Source: Muricea muricata
Taxonomy: Eukaryota; Cnidaria; Anthozoa; Malacalcyonacea; Plexauridae
Length of the DNA stretch: 64,000 nt
NCBI GenBank assembly: GCA_963855995.1
Contig: OY979719.1
Span: 5,394,001-5,458,000, forward strand
Direction: 5' to 3'
Positions 34,136 to 46,400 of the stretch are shown in pieces (position 1 is the stretch's first letter; every line of letters starts with the position of its first letter). Under the pieces are notes generated by a model. It made no database searches. It saw nothing but the letters and a program-made list of their open reading frames with translations, and was not told the origin of the DNA. The position numbers and the translations under genes are program-made.

Positions 34136-35593
34136 GACACTAGTTGAAACGAACAGAAGAAATATCATTAGTTAGTAAATGATCACCCCCCTCTGTTAAA
34201 TATGTAAGAAATGAGACAAAAAAGAAAAAGCATGCTTTGCTCATAGAACAGGGGATGTCACTCGCCCAGGGCAGTAGTGATATCACTGGTAGGGCATTAA
34301 CCCCCCCCCCCCTTGAAAAAACGCTATTTGGTCACAAAACATGCTTTTATATTTTTCGTCACATTGTTTATATCTTTAACAGGGATGTGATCATAGATAT
34401 CTCGTATACACTAGATGGTGCATCCCACGCTGTAGGTAGGCGAAAATTGAAGCCGGATCGAGGGCGCTGAGTTGACATGGAGCATGATCATTGTGTATTT
34501 TGTATTGTGGAAACGGACAAATTTGACAATAAATCATCTTTTATGCTGTTAAAAAGTATGTAATACACAAATTCAAAAAAGTTTAGTGTTTTCTGTAGCA
34601 TTGTTTTGATGAGTGGGAACGACCAATATGGCCGCCGCCTGTGAGGGGATACCGCTGAGATTTTTGGCTTCATTTTTGATATACAGATGGGCTATCTAGT
34701 GTATATGAGATATCTACGGATGTGATGCCTCTTAAACCAATCTCTTAGAAAAATGCCCGAGGAAGTTTATCTTACACACGCTGCACGCTGTTGATAATAA
34801 TGATCCCTTCTATGTCATGCGCGCTTATATAATTAGGAATAAATAATTCACATCATAAGATTATCAATGCAAACATGGCATAATAAGCAGCAGGTATAGG
34901 CTTTGTCACGTTCCAACATCATGACATACAAAGCGAGATGAAGATGCGGGCTCGGATGGGGTGAACACAGCTATAGAGATAATAAATTAAGAAAATCGTG
35001 CGCGCGAAACAGAAAGTCTAATTAGATGTTTATAAGTGTATTCCGTTCTTTATCGATAAGTTTTCCTGTTCTAATTAGTCTTCAGATCGTTCAGGATAAC
35101 TGGTGTGGATGAAAAAAGCGTCTTAATTTTCAAAGCTAGAACCATGTTATCCGGCTGAAATGCGGTGGTAAAGGACTTCTTAATCTTAGCATATGCATAG
35201 TGGTTGGCCTATTTTACCGAAATATTTCATCATAATTCTTAAATTTTTCATCCTATGAAACAACAGAATGAAACAGTTGAAAACGTGATGAAGAGAACGC
35301 ATGCGTAGCTAGTTTCTCCACGACCACTTTCGACAACATAACCCTGTTCCTAAAATTGCCTTGATATGTACCAGGATAAATTTCCTCTTCTAGCAACTTC
35401 TGTAACAAAACACGCCAGTAACGGAAAATTCTTCAACCCTCCAGCAATTCCACCTATTGTGCCCTTTAATTGTTTAAACGGCTCAAGAGTAACTTCTTTC
35501 TTTACCGAAACTCATCTTCTTCCATCCAACCCAATCCACTCCCGTAGTCCCATACTTTCTCGTTTGCTTACAAGCGTGAGAGATTGTAGTGAT

Positions 35594-36322
35594 TTAGTCG
35601 TCATTGCCCGTTGAACAATCTGTCGATCGATACGAAGACGTAGTTTCGTTGGATTCTTCATCGTCTATCGCTTCCCAAGCGTTCAACAAGCTTTCCGTTT
35701 CAGAAGCGTCGCTCGAATTCAGTTCTCTGTTGTTATTAACGAGCTTTTCACGCTCGTTTTCCTCGTTCAGCTTCAGCGCTGGTAAGCCATATGGTTTTTT
35801 ACGCTCAAAACTTGACCCCGTGTCCTTGTGACTCGTATTTAAATCCTTCTCGAATTCAACGCTGTTGCGTAAAAACGCCATGGTGTTTTCATCCTGCAAC
35901 GATTTTGAATACACGTACGATATGGTATCTCCCTTATTAAGTCTCGTTCGCCTGGCTTTCTTCGCACCAGACGCTTCGTTTGATTTGAGCGTGTTCTCCT
36001 CATTGCTCGTAGTAATTTTAGGTAATCCAATATTCTCGAATCGTTTGCGCATATTTTGAGTCTTTGGCTGTACAATTTTTCCCGAATTCGTGGTCTTTTT
36101 TAAACTTGACGTACGCTCTGGAACATCCTTGTTTACCCGTTTCTTCCCTGTTGATTTACTGTTGCATCTTGACCGTCGTTTCTCAACAGAGTTTGTCTGC
36201 CTCCTGCCAGCTAATGCCAGCCTCTCGTGTTGCGTGATATTATTTTTGTTCATCACACCGCCCGAACACCTCTCGGAACGCTCACGAAGTTCGACAATCG
36301 CCGGGAGATGCAATCCGTCCAT
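35594..36322 (-). CDS. Unrecognised disordered protein, single open frame
   Basis: An uninterrupted minus-strand frame from ATG at 36322 gives about 242 residues. It is rich in Ser, Asn, Lys, Arg and Glu: a basic first two-thirds (KKRVNKDVPER, KKARRTRLNKG) and an acidic end (LLNAWEAIDDEESNE). One hydrophobic patch lies near the start (MDGLHLPAIVELRERSERC). A few short motifs recur weakly (GLPKIT, GLPALKL). I recognise no family. Base use is less AT-rich than the flanks, which favours a real coding region. No introns were detected, and an in-frame stop lies just upstream of the start (about 36371). It could be an intronless gene, a long exon of a larger gene or a retrocopy. Confidence 0.5.
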   Translation of the reverse strand: MDGLHLPAIVELRERSERCSGGVMNKNNITQHERLALAGRRQTNSVEKRRSRCNSKSTGKKRVNKDVPERTSSLKKTTNSGKIVQPKTQNMRKRFENIGLPKITTSNEENTLKSNEASGAKKARRTRLNKGDTISYVYSKSLQDENTMAFLRNSVEFEKDLNTSHKDTGSSFERKKPYGLPALKLNEENEREKLVNNNRELNSSDASETESLLNAWEAIDDEESNETTSSYRSTDCSTGNDD

Positions 36323-39300
36323 CTCTTTGAGAAAACCTCGAATTCCCACAGACTTCACCACGGATTTAATTTAACCAAAGAATGTGCCAAATATTTGATA
36401 AATATTTTCTCGTATCTAATGTTTACGCAGTACTCGACCAGACGCCTGCACGTTGTCTGCCAGTGGACAGATGTGTAATTGGATACGTGGGCTATTACTT
36501 GCAAGGCACTTTCCCAACTCAGAGTTGTCGCGCGGAGCCAAGTGGCCAATTACTGAAGTAATGCTCGTAATATATACGCTGTAATTATTGTAATGTAAAA
36601 GTTATTGAATTCTAACGTACGTTTACTTAAGATGAAAATGGTATTTAAATTTATTAAATTCGTTTAATCTTCTTAAATCATTGGTAAACTTCTAAGTTTT
36701 CTGTGACTGCTGGATAGGCCAAAAAATGTCCTTCCAAAATGTTTTCGTGTGCGCAACAACTTTTTAATTTGGAGATCATTATTATAAATCTATTGGTTGA
36801 GCGCTATAGTTATTTTACTCTCACTATTGCTGAGTATCACTGACATATACATTTTGCATTATTTCAAATTGTTTTTCATTTTTGAGACATTCCAATTTAC
36901 TTGACTGACATCCAAATGATATGACGTCAAAAAGAGGATAATTTCTAAGGAAACGACGCATTCAAACTTATACATTGTGCTTGGACATTTACAGCGACAT
37001 TAATATATTTCGCTTTCATGCAGTGTAGCCACTTTAGCATTTATGAAACACAGTAAAGACACTGTCATGTTACAGTGATATTGTCTAAGTTGTGTTCGAT
37101 CCGACAGTTTGCCCACAACTGTAAAAGCTTCAAAGCAAATATTATTCTTATCAAAACGGATTGGAATACATAACAGCTGGGTTTGTCGTTCGTGTTTGAT
37201 ATTTAATTCTTTGAATTATTTAAAACGCAAAGGATTTTAAAGTTACCAAAACTGGTGGAACGTAATGACGTGTTTGCCCTTTTCAGACCGTTTTAGCGAA
37301 ATTATTTCGTAATTAGCTACGGGAAACATTTCTAAATGTTTGTGAAAGCACCGCCATTTAATTACAACGTTTCGGATCAACAAATCCCTTGAGACCCTTT
37401 GACATTTTTAATAATGGAAAACCATTTTGTATGTTTGCACTAGAAATCCGCACGAATTAGTCAGAACTAATAGTGAATTTAATTATAATCTATTACCCGG
37501 GAACAAGTTTTGTTTTCATGCTACAAACGTTCAGGATATTTCACTGCAAAAAAATTACCAATTTGTTTTCAGTCTGTATACCAGCATCACCATTCGTTTG
37601 TATTAATCCCCGGCAGTCCTTGAATGTTAAAGTAAGAAAACTTGAAGACTGCAAAAACATAGAGAAATAGAACTCTGGTGTGTCTGTGTCTAGCTTTTTA
37701 ATACGTCAAGCAATAGGTGTTGTTAAACAGGAACTGATCACTTGTAAGTTTCTAGCACTGTGAAGAACAAAGATGGTGAGGCAGGTCATGTGAGACATGA
37801 GAAACAGAGCATGCTTAGAATTTCAAAGAGAACACATTGAGGGAAGAAAATAAGTGATGTTACGACATACAATTAAACTTGTTCTAGTTCTGTTATTTTT
37901 ATTCAAAATCTAGTCAAATAAACGTGTTAGTAGCCGAATAACTTGAAGGTAAAATGTTTTTATGCACTGAAAACTTGGATGAGCCGTCACAATTTTAGTT
38001 TCTCTTTGGATTGTTACAAAAATAACACAGTGCAGATCTGAAAATTTGCACTATAAGGAAGATATGTTGGACTTTATCTAGATTGTAATTATAACAATTT
38101 ACAATCTGAGCTCTTGCTTAAATAAGTATATCCTCCAAAGTTAAATGAGAGGAATTTTTTAGCCACCCTGTACTGTAGATTGGTCCATATATTCATTATC
38201 TTTTCACGGTTTTAAAAATGCAAATTACTCTGTACGTCATGAAGACTACTGCCACCGTATAGGGAATGGACAGTTGGGCCGCTCTGTGTCTCTCATTACC
38301 ATTATGCCAGCCAGTCAATTAGTGCATTTTCTGGCCAATAGGAACGCTGACCTGGTTGGTGGCAGCCAGTAAACTGCATAATAATAAGACGCCGTGTTGA
38401 CTCCACTGTCCGTTCGTTATACGAATGTTGATGGTGGTAAAGGGTATTTTCGTGAGCCGTGATTGGTTAATATCTGTTTGTGGATAGTGTGAAATGCTTG
38501 ATTTCGCTACTGTGAAATGTAACTTGTTCTGAGCACGTCAGTCGTGACTCGTGATTCTCAATCAAAATGTTGCGTAAATGAGAGTAATCGATGTCAGTCT
38601 CGTGACTCGCGATTGTTCGAATAAGGGTAAAAATATCTTCGGAGACCTTTCGGAAGTCGTCGGACGTGCTCGTCACTCAAATGTAAATCTTGTGCGCACG
38701 TTTTCCGAGAAACGTGAAACTGCCTTTTTAAGAGACGTGAACCGCGAAACTGCTTTTTCCACTGTGGCGCGAACCCCCCCCCCTTCCCTGCCACCCTCAA
38801 TGTTATGGCATGACAACCAGTATTTTGCCGAAATAGAAAATCTGGGATTAGATCTATGGTGGCCACTCGGTGAACCTGTGATCAGCAGAAATGACTGTTA
38901 AATATAAGAACAACAGATGATGACATGAGTGCGAAATGAGGTGGAAATCGCGAAGTGATCGACATTGGGGGTGGGGGTGTCTTTATGATTTGACCAAGTT
39001 TTCAAATGATTTAGCCAATGAAAGCTTGCAATGAAGGCATGAAAAGTTTGTGCAAGACTTTTTCACTTTGATTATATTAAGATATTAATTTGAATAGAAC
39101 TAATTTGGTCATATGCATCATTTGTCCAATATTTAAACGTATTTAAAACGACACAAAAAATATGTTTACCAGCTAATTTGTGTTTTGTTAAAGTCTACAT
39201 GCAATGTGCAATTAAGTGACTGAACTGACCAACTATTTCAACTAAAATTTCTCCATTTTGACCAACTTTTTTGAGCTTAAAATTATTGAGGGGTGGGGTT

Positions 39301-40477
39301 AACACCGCCTCACCTCCCTCTCCTAACGCACACACACACTGGTAGCGACGTCCCTACATGTGAGAGAAAACAAGAAAAAAGGGAAGGTGAGGTTACAACA
39401 GGAAAATAATAGCGGAAAATGAGTGATCGAGGTAATTTCTGTAATGACAGACGAAGTCGAATATGAGGATCGGAACAAACGAAGCGACAGTGCAACGAGG
39501 TTGTGGATGGAATTCCGTCTTATTCCTATTTTCCCAGTCCAAATCCAGAAATCCTATCGTCCTGTACTCCTGGTAGCTGTCTCAAATCTTAGTGCATTAT
39601 CATTTTCGATTTTTTTTCTAATGAATCCCAGTCCCGATGTATGTAATCCCATTTTCACAGCCACCCAATTGGCATCTCTAATTTTGCCACCGATCTTACC
39701 CCTTGGTAGGACACCTATTGCTCGGTCAAGAAGCGAATCGAGATGGTTGGCATCCCCCTTACCCCTATCCTACCCGCTTTGCGCTGATGGGTGCCCCCAT
39801 TTTTAACTGACATAAAAAACACAAACAACAAGTCGAGTAGATAACAGCGTGACTTTGACATTTAATATAGTTTGTGCAACGCATTGCAATGATTGCAACG
39901 CATTGAATTTCCTGCGTATCAGCCATTGAGCTTTATTACATCTGTAGAAAGCACGCACCGCCATCTTTGAAGCAAATTAAATGGCGGCGATTTGCAAAAT
40001 TGGTCATGGCTTTATAGGATACCCTAAAGGTCGAAATGTCGAGAGAGCACTGGGTTTCTCACTCACTGGGACTGTATCTACTTCACCAAATTTAGCTAAA
40101 GCGCGAGCCCGAAGGGCGAGTAATGATTTTCGCGCTACGCGCTCCCTCTTTAGCTAAATTTGGTGAAGTAGATACAGTCCCAGTGAGTGAGAAACCCAGT
40201 GCCCTCTCGACATTTCGACCTTTAGGGTATCCTATAAAGCCATGACCTTTGCAAAATTGGTGCCAGTGACCAAAACTCCGACCCGACTCCGACGGCCGAC
40301 CTCAATTCGACATCCGCCGAATTCCGTGCCCATGCCACACACAGGGTAGTTCATCCCATCAATGGTTCATCCACGTTTCTCGTGACAAATATTCACGCTG
40401 TGGTGTTGCAATTTCTTTTGAAAAGTATTTACAAGGATCTATTGTACTTGTGCTAAATGTTACAAATACGGTAGCGA
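36323..40477. other. Intergenic upstream of the multi-START gene
   Basis: 36.3-38.8 kb: nothing recognised. From about 38831 onward the sequence recurs in order near 61219 onward (shared GGGATTAGATCTATGGTGGC; GAAGCGAATCGAGATGGTTG; and AAAAGTATTTACAAGGATCT just before the start codon). It is therefore the upstream part of a segmental duplication. A large foldback element at 40002-40247 interrupts only this copy. Confidence 0.55.
40002..40247. mobile_element. Foldback element, ~100 bp arms, 11 bp target duplication
   Basis: Arms 40002-40102 and about 40148-40247 are nearly perfect complements (start GGTCATGGCTTTATAGGATA). They enclose about 45 bases, including a small inner CGCG-type hairpin. 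Flanks TTTGCAAAATT at 39991-40001 and 40248-40258 are identical, a probable 11 bp target duplication. Confidence 0.85.
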
Positions 40478-43400
40478 ATGGCTTTGTTGACGTATTTGTT
40501 TTACATTTCTATTCCCTTGTGTGTAGGAATTTTGATATATTATTTCTTCAATGGACGTAACTCACGTAAGGTATGTAAATTCCTGTCTAGGCTTGCAAGT
40601 TTTCTTAGAAATGGCCTTTGGTTTCAAGAACATACTCCGAATATTTGTACATTTATGTTCTTCTTTCACAGAAAAACAAACGCATTGGTAATTCGCCTTC
40701 AGCCCGGTATAATTTCGTGAGAAAGGTATGCAAATTTTGTACTGAATTCCCGTGCGTAGTTAATTAATAATTTGTTTCAGTCATTTGTAAAATATTTTAA
40801 TGTTTGTCAATTGTTGCCTTGTAATTGGTACATTTTTTGGAACTTTTTTGTATTTTGGTTCATTTTGGCTTGTTGTGATTATGTGATTTGGATTTGTGGT
40901 GCCATAGTTAGACTTTGCCTTTTCAAATTTAATGATTAACTTAATCCTAATGGTATTGGGGGTTGTCATATAGGCTGACATACACTACATGTCATATATG
41001 CTACAACAAGTCATATATGCTTGGGATTCTTATTCTGGCTTATTGAAGTGTGAAAATGACTGATGATGCCATTATTTATGTTTATCCGCTACAGGAAAAA
41101 ATTTTAAATATATCATTTTCTTAATTCCACATGCCAGAACAAGAATCACATGCAACCTGTTTTGTGATGTAAGTTAGCCTCATTCTGTTCCAAGCAGTAA
41201 TATGTAGCATGTGTTGTGAGTGCAAAAAATGGTCAGAGCTCTATAGTTTCAAGTTGCTAATAACTATAGCAGGCTTGATTAATTGTTTTTCTCTGGGCAT
41301 AAAATGAAATAATCAAGCAATAAAGTAAATTGTCTAGCATGACTTTGTGTGCTCTTTCATTATCATTGTGATCTGTCTGTCTGATGCCAGAGAATTTGGA
41401 TCCTTGAAAATTAAATGGTTAACCACATTTTGTTAATCTTTAATACATACTGAAATGACGTTATTACAGTTTGCTGCCAATAAACAACAAAGCAATGCAT
41501 CAGTGGCGGATCCAGGGTGAGTCAAAATAAATTATAGCAGCTCAATTTTAAATTCAAAATAACTTTATAACAATGTCATAGGTTATGAATTTCAAAAGAA
41601 TAAAATCTAACCAATGAAGTTGCTTTGAAGGTATTTAAAATGTAAATATATCCTAGAATGAGCTGTGGTAATTTATTTTGACTTACGCTAGATCCGCCAC
41701 TGCAATGCATGCCTTCTAATGGAACAATTACTGAATGAAAGTGTATTTTAGACATTACCATTGGATGGAAATGATTGGGAATTGATTGGTTTGGAAAATG
41801 GCCTGACAGTTTGGGCAAAGTGTGGAGATAGATCTTTATATGCGTCGTCTGTAATTCTTCCTGTATCTTTGAAGGTATGGTGCAGCTTTCAAAGTCATCC
41901 AAAGGTGTGGGTGTTTTGTGAAAGGTGTGGGTGTTTTGTGAAAGGTGTGGGTTTTTTGTGGGTAGACCTCTATGTAGTCGAGCATCCTCTCAATCCTGAT
42001 GATCTTGCTGCAAGTACTGTAACAATGATTTATCTATGACACTGCAATTTGCCCCACTTGCTAACTATATCAGCAGCAATTGTATCTTCAGTTGATATTT
42101 GCTGACCTATTTACTGTGTGTAAAACACCCAGAGATGTGAATTGTCATGGAACGATCACTGTTGTTGATAGTTAAATAGGGAGCTTTAGATTTGACTATG
42201 GATATAAGAATGACTATGACTACAAGATTTTGCTGTTGAAAGCCTGCTAGTCCAAACATGATAATATCCTCTCTTTTTTGACACAATATGTCCTGAAAAC
42301 AGCAGATGAGTAAAAGCAAAGATGAGTTTGGGGGAAAATATTTTTGAATTAAATAGTTGTACTTATTCCTGAGGCCATAGTCAAATTTAAAGCTCCCTAA
42401 TGTAAGCTAGACTACTGTTGGTGACACAATGTGTTGTCTGGATAATTGGTAGAATAAATTTTCCTGCCTGCAGCTATAGGGAATCCTGTCGTTAGCACAT
42501 TGTGCATCTCACAACTGAAAAACCTAGGCCAAGTCTAGCATCCTGTTTGTTGTGGAATAGATCCCACAGTTAAAATCTCCTTGTGCTGCAGCACATGAGA
42601 GCCATCCACTGAAGTGAAAGTTACTCGTAGCTGTTAGCTGAGCTTATGGCTCACCGTGTGCTGGTGGATGTTACTGAGTTTCCTGCTTCAGGCAACATTT
42701 GCTTCATATCAAATATTTTTGATATTTTCTGTCATGCAAGACAAAAATCTCACCTTTTGTGCTGAATGTGAAAGAACCAATAGCTATGCGTTTTTAAACA
42801 CAAGACCTAGCAAATATGGCTGCTAATAGCAAAGTGATGAATGTGCACATCTAGCTGACATTCAGCACAAACAGTGAGATTTTCACCTCGTGTGGCCAAA
42901 ATATCAAACATGTTTGTTGCACAAGAAAAGGTTGCATGAGGCATAAAACTCAGTCAAATTCACCCACACAGTTTGAGCTATCAGCTGAGCTAACAAGCAT
43001 GAGTAACATTCAGCTCAGTCGATACCTCTCATGTGCTGCAGCCTTTCTGTACAGTACTGTACTGTACCTTAGGTAGTTGATCAGTAAAACTGTAAACTGA
43101 TTAAAGTGCATACCAGAACACATGTTGAAAATGCTGTCTAAGTTTATTCTGCAGACTGAAGCTGTTTATTTCTAGAGCATTGAGGAAATTTTAACTGATC
43201 CTTCATCCACCGTTAAATGGAATCCTTGGTTTAAAGCAGTGTCAAGAATCAGCGTGTTAAACAGTATAGAAAGTTCATCTGAACTCCATTCGGGTGATGT
43301 CATTTCTGTCACAGAAACATCCAATGTTTCTTTTTCACTGCTTCAATATGTTTATGGTTTTTTCAATCGCTTTAAAGGCGAAAAACTTTATGAGAGGTAA

Positions 43401-46400
43401 GTAGTTTTTTCTTGCTTGATAATCTAGGTGATGATAGCGCGGGTAACATTTGGTAACATCATGACTAGCATTCCGAATTTCATAAGACCTTATTGGGGAA
43501 TATCATAGAAATTAATGTATATATTAATTAATGAATAATTATTTTCAAACTGTAGAGTATGGCATTTTGAAGAAGATGTTAAGTTTTGGCTGCATTTGGG
43601 TGTGGTGGAACCTTGCTTTGCTGATCCCATTTTTACACTGTTGATGGTCTTTCCTGTCAAAGGTTTAAAGCATTCCTATTTAATTTGCACCTATTTTTAT
43701 GTACTGGGCAATATCTCTTCTTGTTTAATAAATTTTATTTCCAATGTATAAGGAAGATGACGCTAAAAAGTAGCTTTAATTTACTGCCGTTAAAAATTGA
43801 TATGTTAGTAATAAGTTGTCAGATATATTAGGAAGCTGAAAGCATTTTCAAGGTGTGTTTTCAAATTATCTTTGAATGAAGTTAAAATAGATGTTTTTCT
43901 TCATGCTGGCTATTTAACATGCAACTTTGCAACAATGCATTCTCATTTCACTGTAAAACCTGTCAAGAGCATTAATTAACAAAGTTCTTTGTACTTTTTC
44001 TGTTCTCTAACGTTAGAAAAACGGGAAACATGTAAAGTCATCATTGCCAGTGAATCACAATGGAATCTTAACATTGGCATGTTGACTGCTAGTCTGGTTG
44101 GCTTGAAAGAACTTATTCTTAACAGACTTAATGAAGTTCTGTTGCCTGAACTCAAAGAAAACAAACAAGATAGTTTAGTTGTTGATGAAAAGGAGGATGT
44201 AGATGATGTTGATGATGATGATGTAGAAGATGAAGAAAAAAGTAGTAAGAAATGTTTAAGTGATTCAAGTCTTGAAGTGATTTTTGTTTATATATGTATG
44301 TTGATGCACTGTGCATGTGTTCTTAAGCATGATCGGAGCTTGAAGATGATGAAAAATATAAACAACAATGTTGAAGTAATTCAGAAAAACGTTTTGTCTG
44401 AGCTTTCATTCATGTGAAGCACTTACAGTTTCGATATTTAAAGACGACATCAGTATTTTCTGTGCTATTTTTAATGGTAGAATGATTTCCAAACAGCACT
44501 TTTTAATCAGTGGAAAAGTTTAGAATATGAAATAAAAATTTGTCAAAAGTATTCCTTAGTTCCATTGCAAAGATCACTTGAAATCACAATATAACTTCTT
44601 TGTAGAATTTTTGTGGCTCCCTTCCTTGTCGAGATATTCTGCATTCTTGGATATGTAAATGATACAATGTGTGGCATGACGTTGCATAATGATTTTTGGA
44701 AAAGCTTCATTTATTTCGAAGTAGTCAAACTATTGCTCATAAATAAGGAGACATAATGGTTAATCATAGCTTACGCACATACAAATAAGGTTTCAGTTAT
44801 TTTCTATAATTATATGCTACAAACTGAGCAATCTCATAGACACTCACTATGCAGTGTGATGTCACAGGTTGTATTATTTGCATATCCAGTAAAGTTGAAT
44901 ATCTCGACAAAGAACACAGTTACAAAAATTCTACCAAAGAAGTTATATTGTAAATGTAAGTTATCTTTCCAACCAAGAAAATGCTTGACAATTTTTTGTC
45001 TCATAGGCACTTTAAAAAATTCAATTATCACCAGGGGCGGTCGTTTGAAAGCCGGTTAGCTTAACCCTAGGTTAACTCAATATTCAATGAAAAATTTCTA
45101 AGAGCTTATTTTTGAGCTTCTAAATGCCTGGATCAATTGAAGTTTTGTTGTCGTAATAGAAGGGGTACTTGAAACAAAAATACTAAAACAGTAGGTTAAA
45201 TTTTACTACAACCAGCTTCGGTTGTTGCAACCAAAAACAGGCCTCTTGAAGGTATCCAATAACTTATGAGGGCATCTCTATCTTTCCTAAATGTTGTTTT
45301 TAAATATTTTATTTCAAATTGCCAAACTTTTTTTAGATGATAGTCCGGATTCTGGGCGGCAACCTGGTGTAGCATCAGAGGTACTTGATGTGGTTCATTT
45401 ATTGTTTCTTTATGTGGCCTGTGGCCTTAACACCACTGCAAATAGTTTACTATTTTGGTACAGGAAGAAATATAACCATGCTTGTTTTTAGGAATTTGTT
45501 GATGTTACCGGCATTTATTACAGTCCAGATAAAGATGTACAGAAGTGAGTCAGCAGTTACTGTAGTTTGACTATCCTCGGCATATGTGGTAGAGAAGTTT
45601 TAGATCAATCGTCATCTGTTACACGAAATGGTGGTATTTTTCAGGCTTGTACCTATCGTGGGTATTGGGTACTTTATTGGGACTTGTTATCAAAACAATC
45701 ACACTCTGTTTTGGTGTTGGTCCGCTACAATTTTGGGTGCATGGGTTACAATAAACCTTTAACCCAGTGTGACCAGATCTGGTATATTTTTTTACCAGAT
45801 CCAGTTGGATGGACTTGGGCATCCCCCCTGCTTTAAACATTTGCAGCATTTAGAACAGGAGGGGGTGGTCCCTCCAAATCTAAGCAGCTTTGGTAAAAAG
45901 ATTTACATATATGGCCACACTGCTCTAACCAGCACAGGTTGCCTGATAATTCATAGCTTTTACTTCATGGACACGAAGTATAAGATGTTGTCTGCTAAAC
46001 CGCTGACGTAACAACGCAGGCGTATCAGAGCAAGCGCTTGCAATGAATATGATTACTCTTTGTAGCATATGCTTTGTAGTACCACAGATCTTTCTCCTCC
46101 GCAGAGCCTCCTTATGCATATGTATATTAAACTTACATGAATATATTAAACTTACATGAAGTTTATTGCGAAATCAGTGAGCGCGCAGTGAATGATGGGA
46201 AGATTGGAAGAAGTACGAGCACTGAGCTATACTATAAAGAGTACGAGCTTTTTTTCTTTCTTCCCGTCACTCCTTGCACGCTCACCTTTCCTATACCCAA
46301 AACTTCATGTAAGCCAAACTAAAAACTTCATGTGCATGTAAGCTCCGCATCTGCGGAGGAGAGTGCACCACAGATTAAGTAGCAGAGTAGCAGCACCTGA

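Larger units (their letters stand above)
32658..35593. other. Intergenic, rich in inverted-repeat elements
   Basis: No gene recognised. It contains TIR elements at 32880-33060 and 33304-33808, a GAAACATTG-word repeat at about 33815-34135, and a poly-C tract near 34302. The remainder (34150-35590) shows nothing I can assign. Confidence 0.5.

Noticed and set aside
33793..34143. Coding gene in the 116-codon plus-strand open frame
   Set aside because: It lies entirely in the scattered AAACATTG repeat and shows no domain or exon structure.
20806..34315. Poly-C tracts followed by CTTGA (20809, 24348, 34302) as a regulatory motif
   Set aside because: They are homopolymer tracts within dispersed repeats; length may also be a sequencing artefact.
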